In this document: positions 7,519 to 15,528 of the stretch, in pieces
Position numbering within the stretch: position 1 is the first letter of the stretch
How the letters are laid out: each line of letters starts with the position of its first letter
DNA from: CAWJHE01 sp964614855
Lineage (GTDB): Bacteria; Chloroflexota; Anaerolineae; Anaerolineales; UBA4823
Length of the DNA stretch: 25,262 nucleotides
Direction: 5' to 3'
Assembly (NCBI GenBank): GCA_964614855.1
Contig: CAZTMX010000018.1
Location: forward strand, 1 to 25,262
Notes under the pieces: generated by a model
Seen by the model: only the letters and a program-made list of their open reading frames with translations
The model's database searches: none
What the model was told of the DNA's origin: nothing
Program-made: the position numbers and the translations under genes

Positions 7519-8627
7519 GTAGTACCGACCTGGCAGCCCCCCTGCTTGCCTGGTATGCCGAGACTGCCCGCAAGCTGCCCTGGCGCGGCTCCGCAGATCC
7601 TTACGCGGTCTGGGTATCGGAGATCATGCTGCAGCAGACACGGGTGGAAACCGTCATCCCCTACTATCAACGCTGGATGAAACAATTCCCAAACGTTGAA
7701 GCGCTTGCCCAGGCGACGCTGCAAGATGTGCTTTACGCCTGGGAGGGGCTGGGATATTACGGGCGCGCCCGCAATTTGCACAAGGCAGCGCAGCAAGTGC
7801 TGGCAGAATATCAAGGGGAAATCCCTGCCGAAGCGCGTTTATTACAGAAGCTGCCCGGCGTTGGGCGCTACAGCGCCGGCGCCATTGCATCTATAGCCTT
7901 TGGCGCCGATGAACCCGCCCTGGACGGCAACATCCGTCGGGTGCTGGCGCGCCTTTTTGATGTCAGCCAAGCCATTGGCATTCCAGAAACCGAGCACCGC
8001 TTCTGGCAGCTGGCAAAAGAGCACCTGCCCGCCGGAAAAGCCGGCGAATTCAACCAGGCGCTGATGGATCTGGGCGCCACCATTTGCCTGCCGCGCGCAC
8101 CGAAATGCGACTGCTGCCCGTTGGCGCACCTTTGCCGGGCCAAAGCCCTGGGTGTGCAAGAGCAGCGCCCGCTCAAAGCCGCCCGGCCGCGCATCCCGCA
8201 TTACACCGTCACTGCAGCCGTTATCTGGCAGGGCAACCAGGTGCTGATCACCCAGCGCCCCCCCGACGGTTTGCTGGGTGGGTTGTGGGAATTTCCCGGC
8301 GGCAAAATCCAGCCCGGCGAAGACCTGGCAGGCTGTTTGCAACGTGAAATACAGGAAGAACTGGAGGCTGGGATCGAAGTGCACGCGCAGATAGGCGTGT
8401 ACAAACACGCCTACACTCACTTCAAGGTCACCTTACACGCCTTTCACTGCCGCCTGCAGGACGGCAGCACACCGCGAAAAGTCCAGGTGAATGACCTGCG
8501 CTGGGTCGAGACAGCCATGCTCAAGGACTTTCCAATGGGAAAGATTGACCGCCAGATATCTATCGCACTGCAAGCCCAGGCAAATCCATTTGCCAGCAGC
8601 ACGATCATTGAGGAGCAAGGATGCTGA
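7515..8627 (+). CDS. mutY: A/G-specific adenine DNA glycosylase with C-terminal Nudix domain
   Basis: MutY removes adenine mispaired with 8-oxoguanine. The 370-residue protein has an HhH-GPD core: catalytic E36 in SEIMLQQT, hairpin LPGVGRYSAGAI at 113-124, and D137 in LDGN. A 4Fe-4S cluster loop follows with C191, C198, C201 and C207 (spacing 6-2-5). The C-terminal Nudix-like domain, which in MutY usually reads 8-oxoG with a decayed motif, here keeps a full Nudix box pattern (G-x5-E-x7-RE-I-x-EE). GTG at 7515 is chosen because it overlaps the upstream stop as GTGA; a longer frame to 7431 would overlap the preceding gene much further. The 3' end overlaps the dipeptidase by seven bases. Confidence 0.95.
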   Translation: MSSTDLAAPLLAWYAETARKLPWRGSADPYAVWVSEIMLQQTRVETVIPYYQRWMKQFPNVEALAQATLQDVLYAWEGLGYYGRARNLHKAAQQVLAEYQGEIPAEARLLQKLPGVGRYSAGAIASIAFGADEPALDGNIRRVLARLFDVSQAIGIPETEHRFWQLAKEHLPAGKAGEFNQALMDLGATICLPRAPKCDCCPLAHLCRAKALGVQEQRPLKAARPRIPHYTVTAAVIWQGNQVLITQRPPDGLLGGLWEFPGGKIQPGEDLAGCLQREIQEELEAGIEVHAQIGVYKHAYTHFKVTLHAFHCRLQDGSTPRKVQVNDLRWVETAMLKDFPMGKIDRQISIALQAQANPFASSTIIEEQGC

Positions 8628-9790
8628 TCATTGACGCCCACCAGGATTTGGCCTGGAACATATTGAGTTTTGGACGGGATTACACCCGCTCTGCAGCACA
8701 AACCAAGAGAATTGAGGCGGGAGGGTTGGCACCTCAGGTAACTGGCGATACCGTATTGGGCTGGCCAGATTACCAGCGCGGCCGGGTAGCCCTGGTCTTC
8801 GCCACTTTGTTTGCCGCCCCTGGGCACCGCCGCGAAGGCGCCTGGGAAAGCCAGATATATGCGGACGCCAACGAGGCGCACCGCCTGTACAGCCTCCAAC
8901 TGGATGCCTATGAACGCCTGGTGGAGGACCATCCTCAGAAATTCCGCCTGGTGCACAGCTCATCGGATTTAGAAAGTGTGCTGCAACCCTGGCGTCAAGC
9001 GCCTGAACCATCCACCCTGGAACCCGGATCAGAAAGTACCCATATCCCCAGGCAAGACCCGCATGAAGCCGCTGAGCAAGAAGCTGTAAGCACTGCCAGC
9101 GGAAACCCAACCGGCCTGGTACTGCTGATGGAAGGTGCAGAAGGCGTTCGCCAGCCAGGGGAGCTTGAATGGTGGTGGCAGCGCGGTGTGCGCCTGATCG
9201 GCCCTGCCTGGGCGGGCACCCGTTTTTGCGGCGGCACCGGCGAACCCGGTCCGCTGACCAAAGAAGGCTACCAGCTTTTGGAAGGTATGGCAGATTTCGG
9301 TTTCACCCTGGATCTATCACACATGGACGAGGCCGCCGCACTGCAGGCTCTGGAGGTTTACCCGGCGCAAATTATCGCTTCCCACAGCAATGCTGTCGCC
9401 CCACTAAAGGCATCCGTGGAAAGCAACCGCTTTCTTTCTGACCGCGTGATCCGCGGGCTGTTGGAGCGCGATGGTGTAATCGGCATCGTGCTGCTCAACA
9501 GTTTCCTCAAGCACGGCTGGCGTAAAGGCGACCGCCGCCAAGAGGTTCCCTTGCAATTGGTGGTAGATCAGATCGATTATATCTGCCAGATGGCAGGGGA
9601 TGCCCAGCATGTGGGCATCGGTACGGATTTTGACGGTGGGTTTGGGTTGCAATCCATCCCAGCTGGGATCGAATCCATCGCAGATTTGCGTAAAATCATC
9701 CCCATGCTGCAGGAAAAAGGGTATCCAGAGCAAGATATCGCGGCTATACTTGGGGAAAATTGGATCAGACGCTTACAGCGTGTGTTATAA
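8621..9790 (+). CDS. Membrane-dipeptidase-type peptidase (M19 family)
   Basis: A 389-residue zinc amidohydrolase of the renal/membrane dipeptidase family, which cleaves dipeptides including D-amino-acid forms. Metal and active-site landmarks are H7 and D9 in IDAHQDLAWN, bridging E171 in LMEGAEG, H234 in DLSHMDE, H255 in IASHSNA, and D336 with D338 in IGTDFDG. There is no signal peptide, so it is predicted to be cytoplasmic. Residues about 125-163 form a Pro/Glu/Ser-rich insert not needed for the fold. The ATG follows GAGGAG and lies inside the end of mutY. The C-terminal GENWIRRLQRVL matches the usual GxNxLR-type end of the family. Confidence 0.93.
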   Translation: MLIIDAHQDLAWNILSFGRDYTRSAAQTKRIEAGGLAPQVTGDTVLGWPDYQRGRVALVFATLFAAPGHRREGAWESQIYADANEAHRLYSLQLDAYERLVEDHPQKFRLVHSSSDLESVLQPWRQAPEPSTLEPGSESTHIPRQDPHEAAEQEAVSTASGNPTGLVLLMEGAEGVRQPGELEWWWQRGVRLIGPAWAGTRFCGGTGEPGPLTKEGYQLLEGMADFGFTLDLSHMDEAAALQALEVYPAQIIASHSNAVAPLKASVESNRFLSDRVIRGLLERDGVIGIVLLNSFLKHGWRKGDRRQEVPLQLVVDQIDYICQMAGDAQHVGIGTDFDGGFGLQSIPAGIESIADLRKIIPMLQEKGYPEQDIAAILGENWIRRLQRVL

Positions 9791-9797
9791 ATGGGAT

Positions 9798-10250
9798 ATG
9801 AACGAAAACGGTTCACGCACAAATTACCTGCTGTTTAGAATACGCACCGGTCTCATCATCCTGCTGCTCGGTCTGCTGCTCTTCCTCCTGGGTGTAAAAC
9901 CGGGCTGGTTTGGCATGGACCGCAGCCCAATTGTGGGCTTTATCCAGATTACGGTGTTTCTGATCGGTCTGGGGTTGATCTGCATCGGCGGATACGCGGC
10001 GATCAATGCATTGTGGAACGGCAGTCAAAAAAATATTGCTGCGGATATCGGTTTTCGCCTGATCAGCACTGGCTATGTCATCAGCGTGACCTCAGGCCTG
10101 GCAGATGTCTTTGGCTTTGGCAACCAGCCGTCCCCCATGATCCCTTATTTTGGCCCCTGGCAGGCTACCGGGGTCATGCTGGGTGAGATCATCATCATGG
10201 TTGGCTTTATCCTGTTTCTCCCACCCTATGGGACATACAGGAAGCGATAA
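9798..10250 (+). CDS. Small four-helix integral membrane protein of unknown function
   Basis: A 150-residue hydrophobic protein with about four membrane segments near residues 15-34, 45-68, 86-106 and 123-142, a polar N-terminus and a basic C-terminus (TYRKR). A loop at 107-120 is rich in Pro, Gly and aromatic residues. ATG at 9798 is preferred because the longer in-frame extension to 9600 would lie inside the dipeptidase gene in another frame; the true start is seven bases after the dipeptidase stop. It is the last gene of the operon and precedes a strong terminator. I recognise no family. Confidence 0.75.
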   Translation: MNENGSRTNYLLFRIRTGLIILLLGLLLFLLGVKPGWFGMDRSPIVGFIQITVFLIGLGLICIGGYAAINALWNGSQKNIAADIGFRLISTGYVISVTSGLADVFGFGNQPSPMIPYFGPWQATGVMLGEIIIMVGFILFLPPYGTYRKR

Positions 10251-10270
10251 AGCCGGGTTGTGAATCGAAA

Positions 10271-10307
10271 GGGCTGTCCACTTTTCTGGGCAGCCCTTTT
10301 TCTTTTT
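10271..10307 (+). terminator. Rho-independent terminator of the MBL-mutY operon
   Basis: A 10-bp stem (10271-10280 with 10287-10296, one G-U pair) and loop CTTTTC are followed by TTTTTCTTTTT. It lies 20 bases after the membrane-protein stop and just before the 3' end of the convergent reductase gene. The - strand side has only a weak U tract. Confidence 0.92.
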
Positions 10308-10308
10308 A

Positions 10309-11646
10309 TCAGCCGATCACTGCTAACATCTCTTCGTTGGTCTTCAACTTTACTTCTTCAAGCCCCAGGCGTGCAGCCTCCGCCTGTTCGAATTCTTCTA
10401 ACTTGACGACATCTTCCTTACTCACCACACGTTTCCCAGTGTGCGCCAGCAGGCTGTTGAGCCTGTCCAGCGCCAGCGCATGCCCTTCCGTCACCGGCTG
10501 TGTTTCCAGGTACTGCAGCAGGGCTTTGGCGCCATTTTCGCCATCTTTACGCGCCACACCCACCAATCCACTGCTGGCTTCGCGCGACCAGCCCGCCACA
10601 AAGACCCCCTCCAAGGGTTTGCCGCTTTCAGGGTCAAAAGCCTCGTAGGAAAGACCCGCCACAGGGAAGCGCGGCTCAGGGTTCTTCACAAACTCATTCC
10701 ACTCGACAGGCAGGCCAAAGCCTTCGTCCACGCGGTCGCCGATGCAAAAGATCACCGTATCCACATCCAGCACCCGGCGAGTGCCCAGGCCGCGCGCCTT
10801 GGTATCGCCGTCCTTGAGCACCAGGGTAGTATCTTCTACTTCCAGACCGCATACCATGCCGTTTTCATCTCCCAGGAGGCGGGTAGGAGAGGCCAGGAAG
10901 TCAAAGCGGAAGCGCGTCTTTGAAACAGGTTCCAGCGCTTTTGGCAGACCCGACAGGATAAATTCCTTTGCTGCCTGCACATCCTGACCGACAGCCTCCA
11001 TCACCGGTCTTGTGCGTTCGATCTCCGCATCCAGGTCTTCCAGGTCCAGGTTGCGGGCAATCCCTTCCATCTCTTTTTTAGAGAATTTGACTTCCGCCGG
11101 ACCGCGCCGCGCCACAGCCACCACTTCATCCACTTTCAGATCGCGGATCACCCAATGGGCGATATCCATCATCACATTACCCACCCCAATTATCGCAACC
11201 TTCTTCCCCACCCAGAATTCCTGGGTGGAGTAAGGGGGGAGCTTGTTGTAATGATAGACAATTGTCTTGGCGTGATAAACCCCCTTCAGGTCCTCGCCCG
11301 GCAGCCCCAGCCACTTGGTGCCCTGCGCACCCACAGTCACCATAGCCGCCTGAAAACCCAGGGAAAGCAGTTCGGACAGGGGGATATCGCCATCCTGCCC
11401 CACCGTTACATTGCCGTAATAATGAATATTAGGCAGCGCCAAAATCTGGCGAAATTGCTTACGCAGCCCATCTTTCATTTTGTATTTTTCATGATAAATC
11501 CCATACTCTGCCAGCCCACCCGGTTTGATATCGCGATTAAGCAATACCACTTCCAGCCCCTCAGACGCCAACTGCCTGGCTGCATATAAACCTGCCGGAC
11601 CGGCTCCGATCACCACAACAGCATGCTTTTCCATCTTCTGCTCCAT
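10309..11646 (-). CDS. FAD-dependent ferredoxin/adrenodoxin-type NADP+ reductase
   Basis: A 445-residue flavoprotein of the FprA/adrenodoxin-reductase group, which passes electrons between NADPH and ferredoxin-like carriers. The FAD fold has GAGPAG at 14-19 followed by an acidic-strand region; the NADP fold has GVGNVMMD at 154-161 and R180-R181 positioned to bind the 2'-phosphate. The late VAGW at 350-353 with a GLVGVARKDG segment is typical of this group. The ATG at 11646 has GGAGG eight bases upstream; a second ATG four codons in is a weaker alternative. No ferredoxin gene is adjacent, so the partner is unknown. It is divergent from the M16 peptidase pair. Confidence 0.9.
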   Translation of the reverse strand: MEQKMEKHAVVVIGAGPAGLYAARQLASEGLEVVLLNRDIKPGGLAEYGIYHEKYKMKDGLRKQFRQILALPNIHYYGNVTVGQDGDIPLSELLSLGFQAAMVTVGAQGTKWLGLPGEDLKGVYHAKTIVYHYNKLPPYSTQEFWVGKKVAIIGVGNVMMDIAHWVIRDLKVDEVVAVARRGPAEVKFSKKEMEGIARNLDLEDLDAEIERTRPVMEAVGQDVQAAKEFILSGLPKALEPVSKTRFRFDFLASPTRLLGDENGMVCGLEVEDTTLVLKDGDTKARGLGTRRVLDVDTVIFCIGDRVDEGFGLPVEWNEFVKNPEPRFPVAGLSYEAFDPESGKPLEGVFVAGWSREASSGLVGVARKDGENGAKALLQYLETQPVTEGHALALDRLNSLLAHTGKRVVSKEDVVKLEEFEQAEAARLGLEEVKLKTNEEMLAVIG

Positions 11647-11694
11647 GTGAAGGTCCTCCGAAATATTTAGATGCGGGTACAGGATTTTTGTTTC

Positions 11695-11723
11695 ATTATA
11701 TCTGCAAGAAAATTAATTCACAA
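11695..11723 (-). promoter_or_regulatory. Sigma-70-type promoter of the reductase gene
   Basis: On the - strand, TTGTGA (11718-11723), a 17-base spacer and a perfect TATAAT (11695-11700). The predicted start is near 11688, with a leader of about 42 bases. An AATTAATT element lies inside the spacer. Confidence 0.75.
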
Positions 11724-11748
11724 GCCAGTTTACACAAGGAAATTAATT
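11711..11748. repeat. Paired AATTAATT palindromes between divergent genes
   Basis: The 8-base palindrome AATTAATT occurs at 11711-11718 and 11741-11748, exactly 30 bases apart (about three helix turns). CACAAG also occurs twice between them (11719-11724 and 11733-11738). The first palindrome overlaps the reductase promoter spacer. This layout could be an operator for a dimeric regulator, but chance in AT-rich DNA is possible. Confidence 0.4.
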
Positions 11749-11778
11749 TGATATTTTCCGCAAAAAACAGGCGGAGTA

Positions 11779-11787
11779 TGCTATATT
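11779..11787 (+). promoter_or_regulatory. Extended -10 promoter candidate for the M16 operon
   Basis: TGCTATATT is an extended -10 (TGn plus TATATT at 11782-11787). No good -35 is seen at the standard distance. The predicted start is near 11794, about 26 bases before the ATG at 11820. Confidence 0.5.
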
Positions 11788-11819
11788 CATGCACAATCAG
11801 TTTTGCACCGGAGACATGC

Positions 11820-13112
11820 ATGGAAAAAGAGATCACCAGGCTAACCTTGAGCAACGGCCTTTTCGTCTTGCTGAAGGAAATACACACTGCACCCCTCATC
11901 AGCCATTGGATCTGGTATCGAGTTGGCTCAAGAGATGAAATCCCCGGCACCACCGGCATCTCGCACTGGGTGGAACACATGCAGTTTAAAGGCACGCCAC
12001 GCTACGCGCCCGGCGTTTTGGATAAAGCCATTTCGCGCAGCGGCGGCAGCTGGAATGCCTTTACCTACCTGGACTGGACGACCTATTACGAAACGCTGCC
12101 GGCGGATAAGATTGAGCTGGCCCTGCAGCTTGAAGCTGACCGCATGGTGAACAGCCTTTTCACACCTGAAGATGTGGAGTCTGAACGCACAGTGATCGTC
12201 TCGGAGCGCCAGGGAAGTGAAAACGAGCCTTTCTTTTTGCTCCAGGAAGAAGTCCAGGCGGCTGCCTTTCGCGTGCATACCTACCACCATGAAGTTATCG
12301 GTGATATGGCAGATCTGCAGGCAATGCAGCGCGACCAGATCTTTGAGCATTACCGCCGTTATTACCAGCCTGGCAATGCTGTCCTGGCAATTGCAGGTGA
12401 TTTTGATACCGGGCAGATGCTGGAGATGGTGCAGCGGCACTATGAACCGATCCAACCTGGTGTGGCGCCTGTGCGCCCCAACCGCCCAGAACCTGGGCAG
12501 CGCGGCGAAAAGCGTGTGGTTGTGGAAGGCCCAGGCGAAACCACCTATTTGACCCTGGCTTACCATGCGCCTGCCGTACAGGATCGTGATTTTCTACCCC
12601 TGCTGGTTTTAGACAGCTTGCTTACAGGGCCAAGCAACCTCAACATGTTTGGTTCTGGCCTTTCAAACAGAACCTCGCGCCTGTACCAGGCTTTGGTCGA
12701 AAAGGAACTGGCAGTCAGCATCTCCGGCGGTATACAAACCACCATTGACCCTTTCCTCTACCCGATCACAGCCATCGTGCACCCTAAAAGCACTGTCGAG
12801 AAGCTTACCAGCGCCATTGAAGATGAAATCCACCGCCTGCAAGACGCCCCACCTGGGGCGGATGAGCTGCAAAAAGCGGTGAAGCAAGCCAGGGCATTGT
12901 TCGCTTACGGCAGCGAGCGCATCTCCAACCAGGCTTTCTGGTTGGGCAATGCGGAGATGTTCGATACATATCACTGGTTCCTCAGCTACCTGGACAGGCT
13001 GGCTGTCATCACGCCGGCGGATATCCAGGACGTGGCGCAGCGAACCTTGCGCTCGCAAAACCGCGTGCTCGGGGTTTATCTGCCCAATGGAGATGGAGAA
13101 CCCACGTCATGA
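11820..13112 (+). CDS. M16-family zinc peptidase, catalytic subunit
   Basis: A 430-residue insulinase-like/processing-peptidase-like protein. The inverted zinc motif HxxEH is H49-W-V-E52-H53, and E129 in VIVSERQG is at the right distance (about 76 residues) for the third ligand, so this subunit should be active. No signal peptide is seen, suggesting a cytoplasmic location. ATG at 11820 is chosen because it follows CGGAG by six bases and starts right at the conserved strand (LTLSNGLFVLL); the longer frame from 11688 would run through the promoter region. The stop overlaps the next M16 gene by four bases (ATGA), the usual arrangement for a heterodimer with a non-catalytic partner. Substrates are probably peptides enclosed in the chamber. 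Confidence 0.93.
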   Translation: MEKEITRLTLSNGLFVLLKEIHTAPLISHWIWYRVGSRDEIPGTTGISHWVEHMQFKGTPRYAPGVLDKAISRSGGSWNAFTYLDWTTYYETLPADKIELALQLEADRMVNSLFTPEDVESERTVIVSERQGSENEPFFLLQEEVQAAAFRVHTYHHEVIGDMADLQAMQRDQIFEHYRRYYQPGNAVLAIAGDFDTGQMLEMVQRHYEPIQPGVAPVRPNRPEPGQRGEKRVVVEGPGETTYLTLAYHAPAVQDRDFLPLLVLDSLLTGPSNLNMFGSGLSNRTSRLYQALVEKELAVSISGGIQTTIDPFLYPITAIVHPKSTVEKLTSAIEDEIHRLQDAPPGADELQKAVKQARALFAYGSERISNQAFWLGNAEMFDTYHWFLSYLDRLAVITPADIQDVAQRTLRSQNRVLGVYLPNGDGEPTS

Positions 13113-14395
13113 CGCCTGCCTCACCGACACTTTCAATACATTCGCTACCCGGACCCAAAGACATTACCCGGGAGACCTTTGCCAACGGTATGGTTGTGCT
13201 GAGCAGGGCGAATTACAACAGCCCATCTGTGGTCATCACCGGTTACCTACCCGCAGGCGGTATTTACGATCCTCAAGACAAGCTCGGGCTCGCTAATTTC
13301 ACCGCCACATCTTTGATGCGCGGCACACAGCAACAAGATTTTCACCAGATCTTTGACACCCTGGAATCCTGCGGCGCCAGCCTGGGTTTTGGTGGCGGGG
13401 TACATTCCATCGGCTTTAGCGGCAAAGCACTGGCTGAGGACCTGGATCTGCTGCTCAGCCTGTTTGCTCAGGCGCTGCGCCAGCCGGTTTTCCCAAACGA
13501 CCAGGTGGAACGGTTGCGCGCCCAGGCGCTTACATCGCTGGCGATTATGGCGCAAGATACGGCACACATGGCTGCACTGACCTTTGACCAGCTTGTTTAT
13601 GCCGGGCACCCTTACAGCCGGCCCGAAGAAGGTACGCCGCAAACGATCCAGGCTATCGACCAGACCGACCTGGTGGAATTCCACCGCCGGCATTACGGAC
13701 CGCGCGGTCTGACCCTGGCAATCGTCGGGGCTGTAGACCCTAAGCAAGCTGTCGAAAAAACTGCACGTGTCCTGGGAGACTGGCAGAACCCGCTGCAGCC
13801 CCTGCCAGCCGTACTACCCGCCCTGACCAGGCTTGAGCAGCGCACCACCCGCCAGGTGTCCATCCCCGGCAAATCACAAGCCGACCTGTTGATCGGTGCG
13901 GCCGGACCAGCACGCGCTTCAATGGATTTCATGCCAGCCATGGTAGGCAACAACATCCTGGGGCAGTTCGGCATGATGGGCCGCATCGGCGGAGCGGTAC
14001 GCGAACGAGCCGGGCTGGCCTATTACGCCGCGAGCCACCTGAGCGGCGGCACAGGCCCCGGTCCGTGGAGCGTGAGCGCAGGGGTCGACCCCGAGAATAT
14101 TTCCAAGGTCATCGATTTGGTTATCGAAGAAATCCGGCGCTTTACCAGTGAACCGGTTTCTGCGGACGAGCTGGCGGACAGCAAATCGGATTTTATCGGT
14201 CACCTGCCGCTTTCTCTTGAATCGAATGCAGGCGTCGCCAGCGCCCTGATCAACCTGGAGCGTCACCAACTGGGGTTGGATTATTATTACCGCTACGCGG
14301 GGTTAATCAACGCTGTTTCTGCAGAGCAAATCATGGAAAGCGCACAACAATACCTGGACCCCGACCGGCTGGGAATTGCTGTCGCCGGCCCGTAA
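13109..14395 (+). CDS. M16-family peptidase homologue, non-catalytic subunit
   Basis: A 428-residue partner of the preceding gene. It has the two-domain M16 fold but no HxxEH: the equivalent place reads LANFTATSLMRG (about 61-72). It keeps the R/Y element of the non-catalytic subunits, VRERAGLAYYA near 297-307 (R298 or R300 with Y305 or Y306), which helps position substrate in the partner's active site. The four-base ATGA overlap implies coupled translation and roughly equal amounts. An AAGGAGG after its stop serves acpS, so the three genes probably share one transcript. Confidence 0.93.
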   Translation: MTPASPTLSIHSLPGPKDITRETFANGMVVLSRANYNSPSVVITGYLPAGGIYDPQDKLGLANFTATSLMRGTQQQDFHQIFDTLESCGASLGFGGGVHSIGFSGKALAEDLDLLLSLFAQALRQPVFPNDQVERLRAQALTSLAIMAQDTAHMAALTFDQLVYAGHPYSRPEEGTPQTIQAIDQTDLVEFHRRHYGPRGLTLAIVGAVDPKQAVEKTARVLGDWQNPLQPLPAVLPALTRLEQRTTRQVSIPGKSQADLLIGAAGPARASMDFMPAMVGNNILGQFGMMGRIGGAVRERAGLAYYAASHLSGGTGPGPWSVSAGVDPENISKVIDLVIEEIRRFTSEPVSADELADSKSDFIGHLPLSLESNAGVASALINLERHQLGLDYYYRYAGLINAVSAEQIMESAQQYLDPDRLGIAVAGP

Positions 14396-14422
14396 ACAGC
14401 CATCACAAAAGGAGGCAGCACC

Positions 14423-14803
14423 GTGAGCCTGGCCACTGGCATAGATATGATCGAAATCGAGCGCCTGCGCAGCGCCATCCAACGCCATGGGGAAAGATTC
14501 CTGGGCAGGATATTCACCCCACTGGAACGCCAGCAGACGAATGAAAACCCGGCTTCCCTGGCAGGGCGTTTTGCCGCCAAGGAAGCTGCTGCCAAAGCCC
14601 TGGGAACCGGTATCGGCCCGGTGGCCTGGCAGGAAATCGAGATCCTGTATAGCCCCACCAGGCAGCCCGAAATCCACCTGCACGGAAACGCAGCCGAGCA
14701 TGCCAAGGCATCCCGGTTGGAGCAGTGGGCTGTAAGCATCAGCCATACGCAAAAGGACGCCATCGCCGTTGTTGTAGCGATGAGCGCCGTTTTACAGGAT
14801 TAA
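14423..14803 (+). CDS. acpS: Holo-[acyl-carrier-protein] synthase
   Basis: AcpS transfers 4'-phosphopantetheine from coenzyme A to a serine of acyl carrier protein, activating fatty-acid synthesis. The 126-residue length is typical. D8 in GIDMIEI and E54 with K58 in FAAKEAAAKALG form the Mg and CoA site, and SISHT at 105-109 is the C-terminal signature. The start is GTG at 14423, with AAGGAGG seven bases upstream, 27 bases after the M16 stop. It ends only 13 bases from the convergent DedA gene; the small GCG/CGC hairpin there is too weak to call a terminator. Confidence 0.96.
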   Translation: MSLATGIDMIEIERLRSAIQRHGERFLGRIFTPLERQQTNENPASLAGRFAAKEAAAKALGTGIGPVAWQEIEILYSPTRQPEIHLHGNAAEHAKASRLEQWAVSISHTQKDAIAVVVAMSAVLQD

Positions 14804-14816
14804 CTGATTAGCGTTT

Positions 14817-15479
14817 TTACGCCTTAATTTTTGAGGTTGAGCGGTTGCGTTCTCTGAGCGCCTGGATTACCGCTGGCAGCACCGAAATAAAGATGATTGC
14901 CAGCACAACCAGGGAGAAATTATCCTGTACAAAGGGCAGGGTGCCAAAGAAGTAACCGCCAAAGGTAAACAGCGCAACCCAAAGCAGCCCACCGAAAATA
15001 TTATAGGAAATAAATTTTCCGTAGCTCATGGCGCCCACCCCAGCGACAAAGGGGGCAAAGGTGCGCACGATGGGTACAAAACGAGCCAGGATGATGGTCA
15101 TACCGCCGTAGCGCTCGTAAAATTCATGAGTACGATCAAGATATTCTTTTTTGAGAAAACGGATCTCACCGCTGAATGCTTTTGGACCGATATAGTGACC
15201 GATCCAATAATTCACAGTATCGCCCAGGATGGCAGCCGCACTCAATAAAAAGAAAAGAAAGGTGATATTCAACGCCGAGCCCACGGCTGGAGAGGCGAAT
15301 GTGCCAGCGGCAAATAGCAGCGAATCACCTGGCAGGAAAGGCGTAATCACCAACCCGGTTTCAATGAAGATAATGGTAAAAAGCAAGGCATAGGTCCAAG
15401 CACCGTAATTTTGGATGACAACACTTAGATGATCGTCAAGATGTAAGAAAAGATCAATCAGAAACTGTAACAACTCCAT
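14817..15479 (-). CDS. DedA-family (SNARE-associated/VTT domain) membrane protein
   Basis: A 220-residue inner-membrane protein of the DedA superfamily, whose members include the undecaprenyl-phosphate and phosphatidylethanolamine flippases UptA and PetA. Landmarks are E40 in FIETG, P50-G-D52 in FLPGDSLL, G86-D87 in ILGDTVNYWIG, and the R133-x5-R139-T motif in LARFVPIVRTFAPF with P143 following. About five hydrophobic stretches are present, and the C-terminus is basic. The ATG follows GGGAG by five bases. It is the last gene of a - strand run, 49 bases after the PrsW-like gene. The lipid carried is not evident from sequence. Confidence 0.93.
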   Translation of the reverse strand: MELLQFLIDLFLHLDDHLSVVIQNYGAWTYALLFTIIFIETGLVITPFLPGDSLLFAAGTFASPAVGSALNITFLFFLLSAAAILGDTVNYWIGHYIGPKAFSGEIRFLKKEYLDRTHEFYERYGGMTIILARFVPIVRTFAPFVAGVGAMSYGKFISYNIFGGLLWVALFTFGGYFFGTLPFVQDNFSLVVLAIIFISVLPAVIQALRERNRSTSKIKA

Positions 15480-15528
15480 AAATACTCCCGGAGAACAAGG
15501 ATAAGCCGTTATTTTACCTCAATCCGAC

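Noticed and set aside
14800..14835. A terminator between acpS and the DedA gene
   Set aside because: The only hairpin is a three-base GCG/CGC stem, too weak to support a call.
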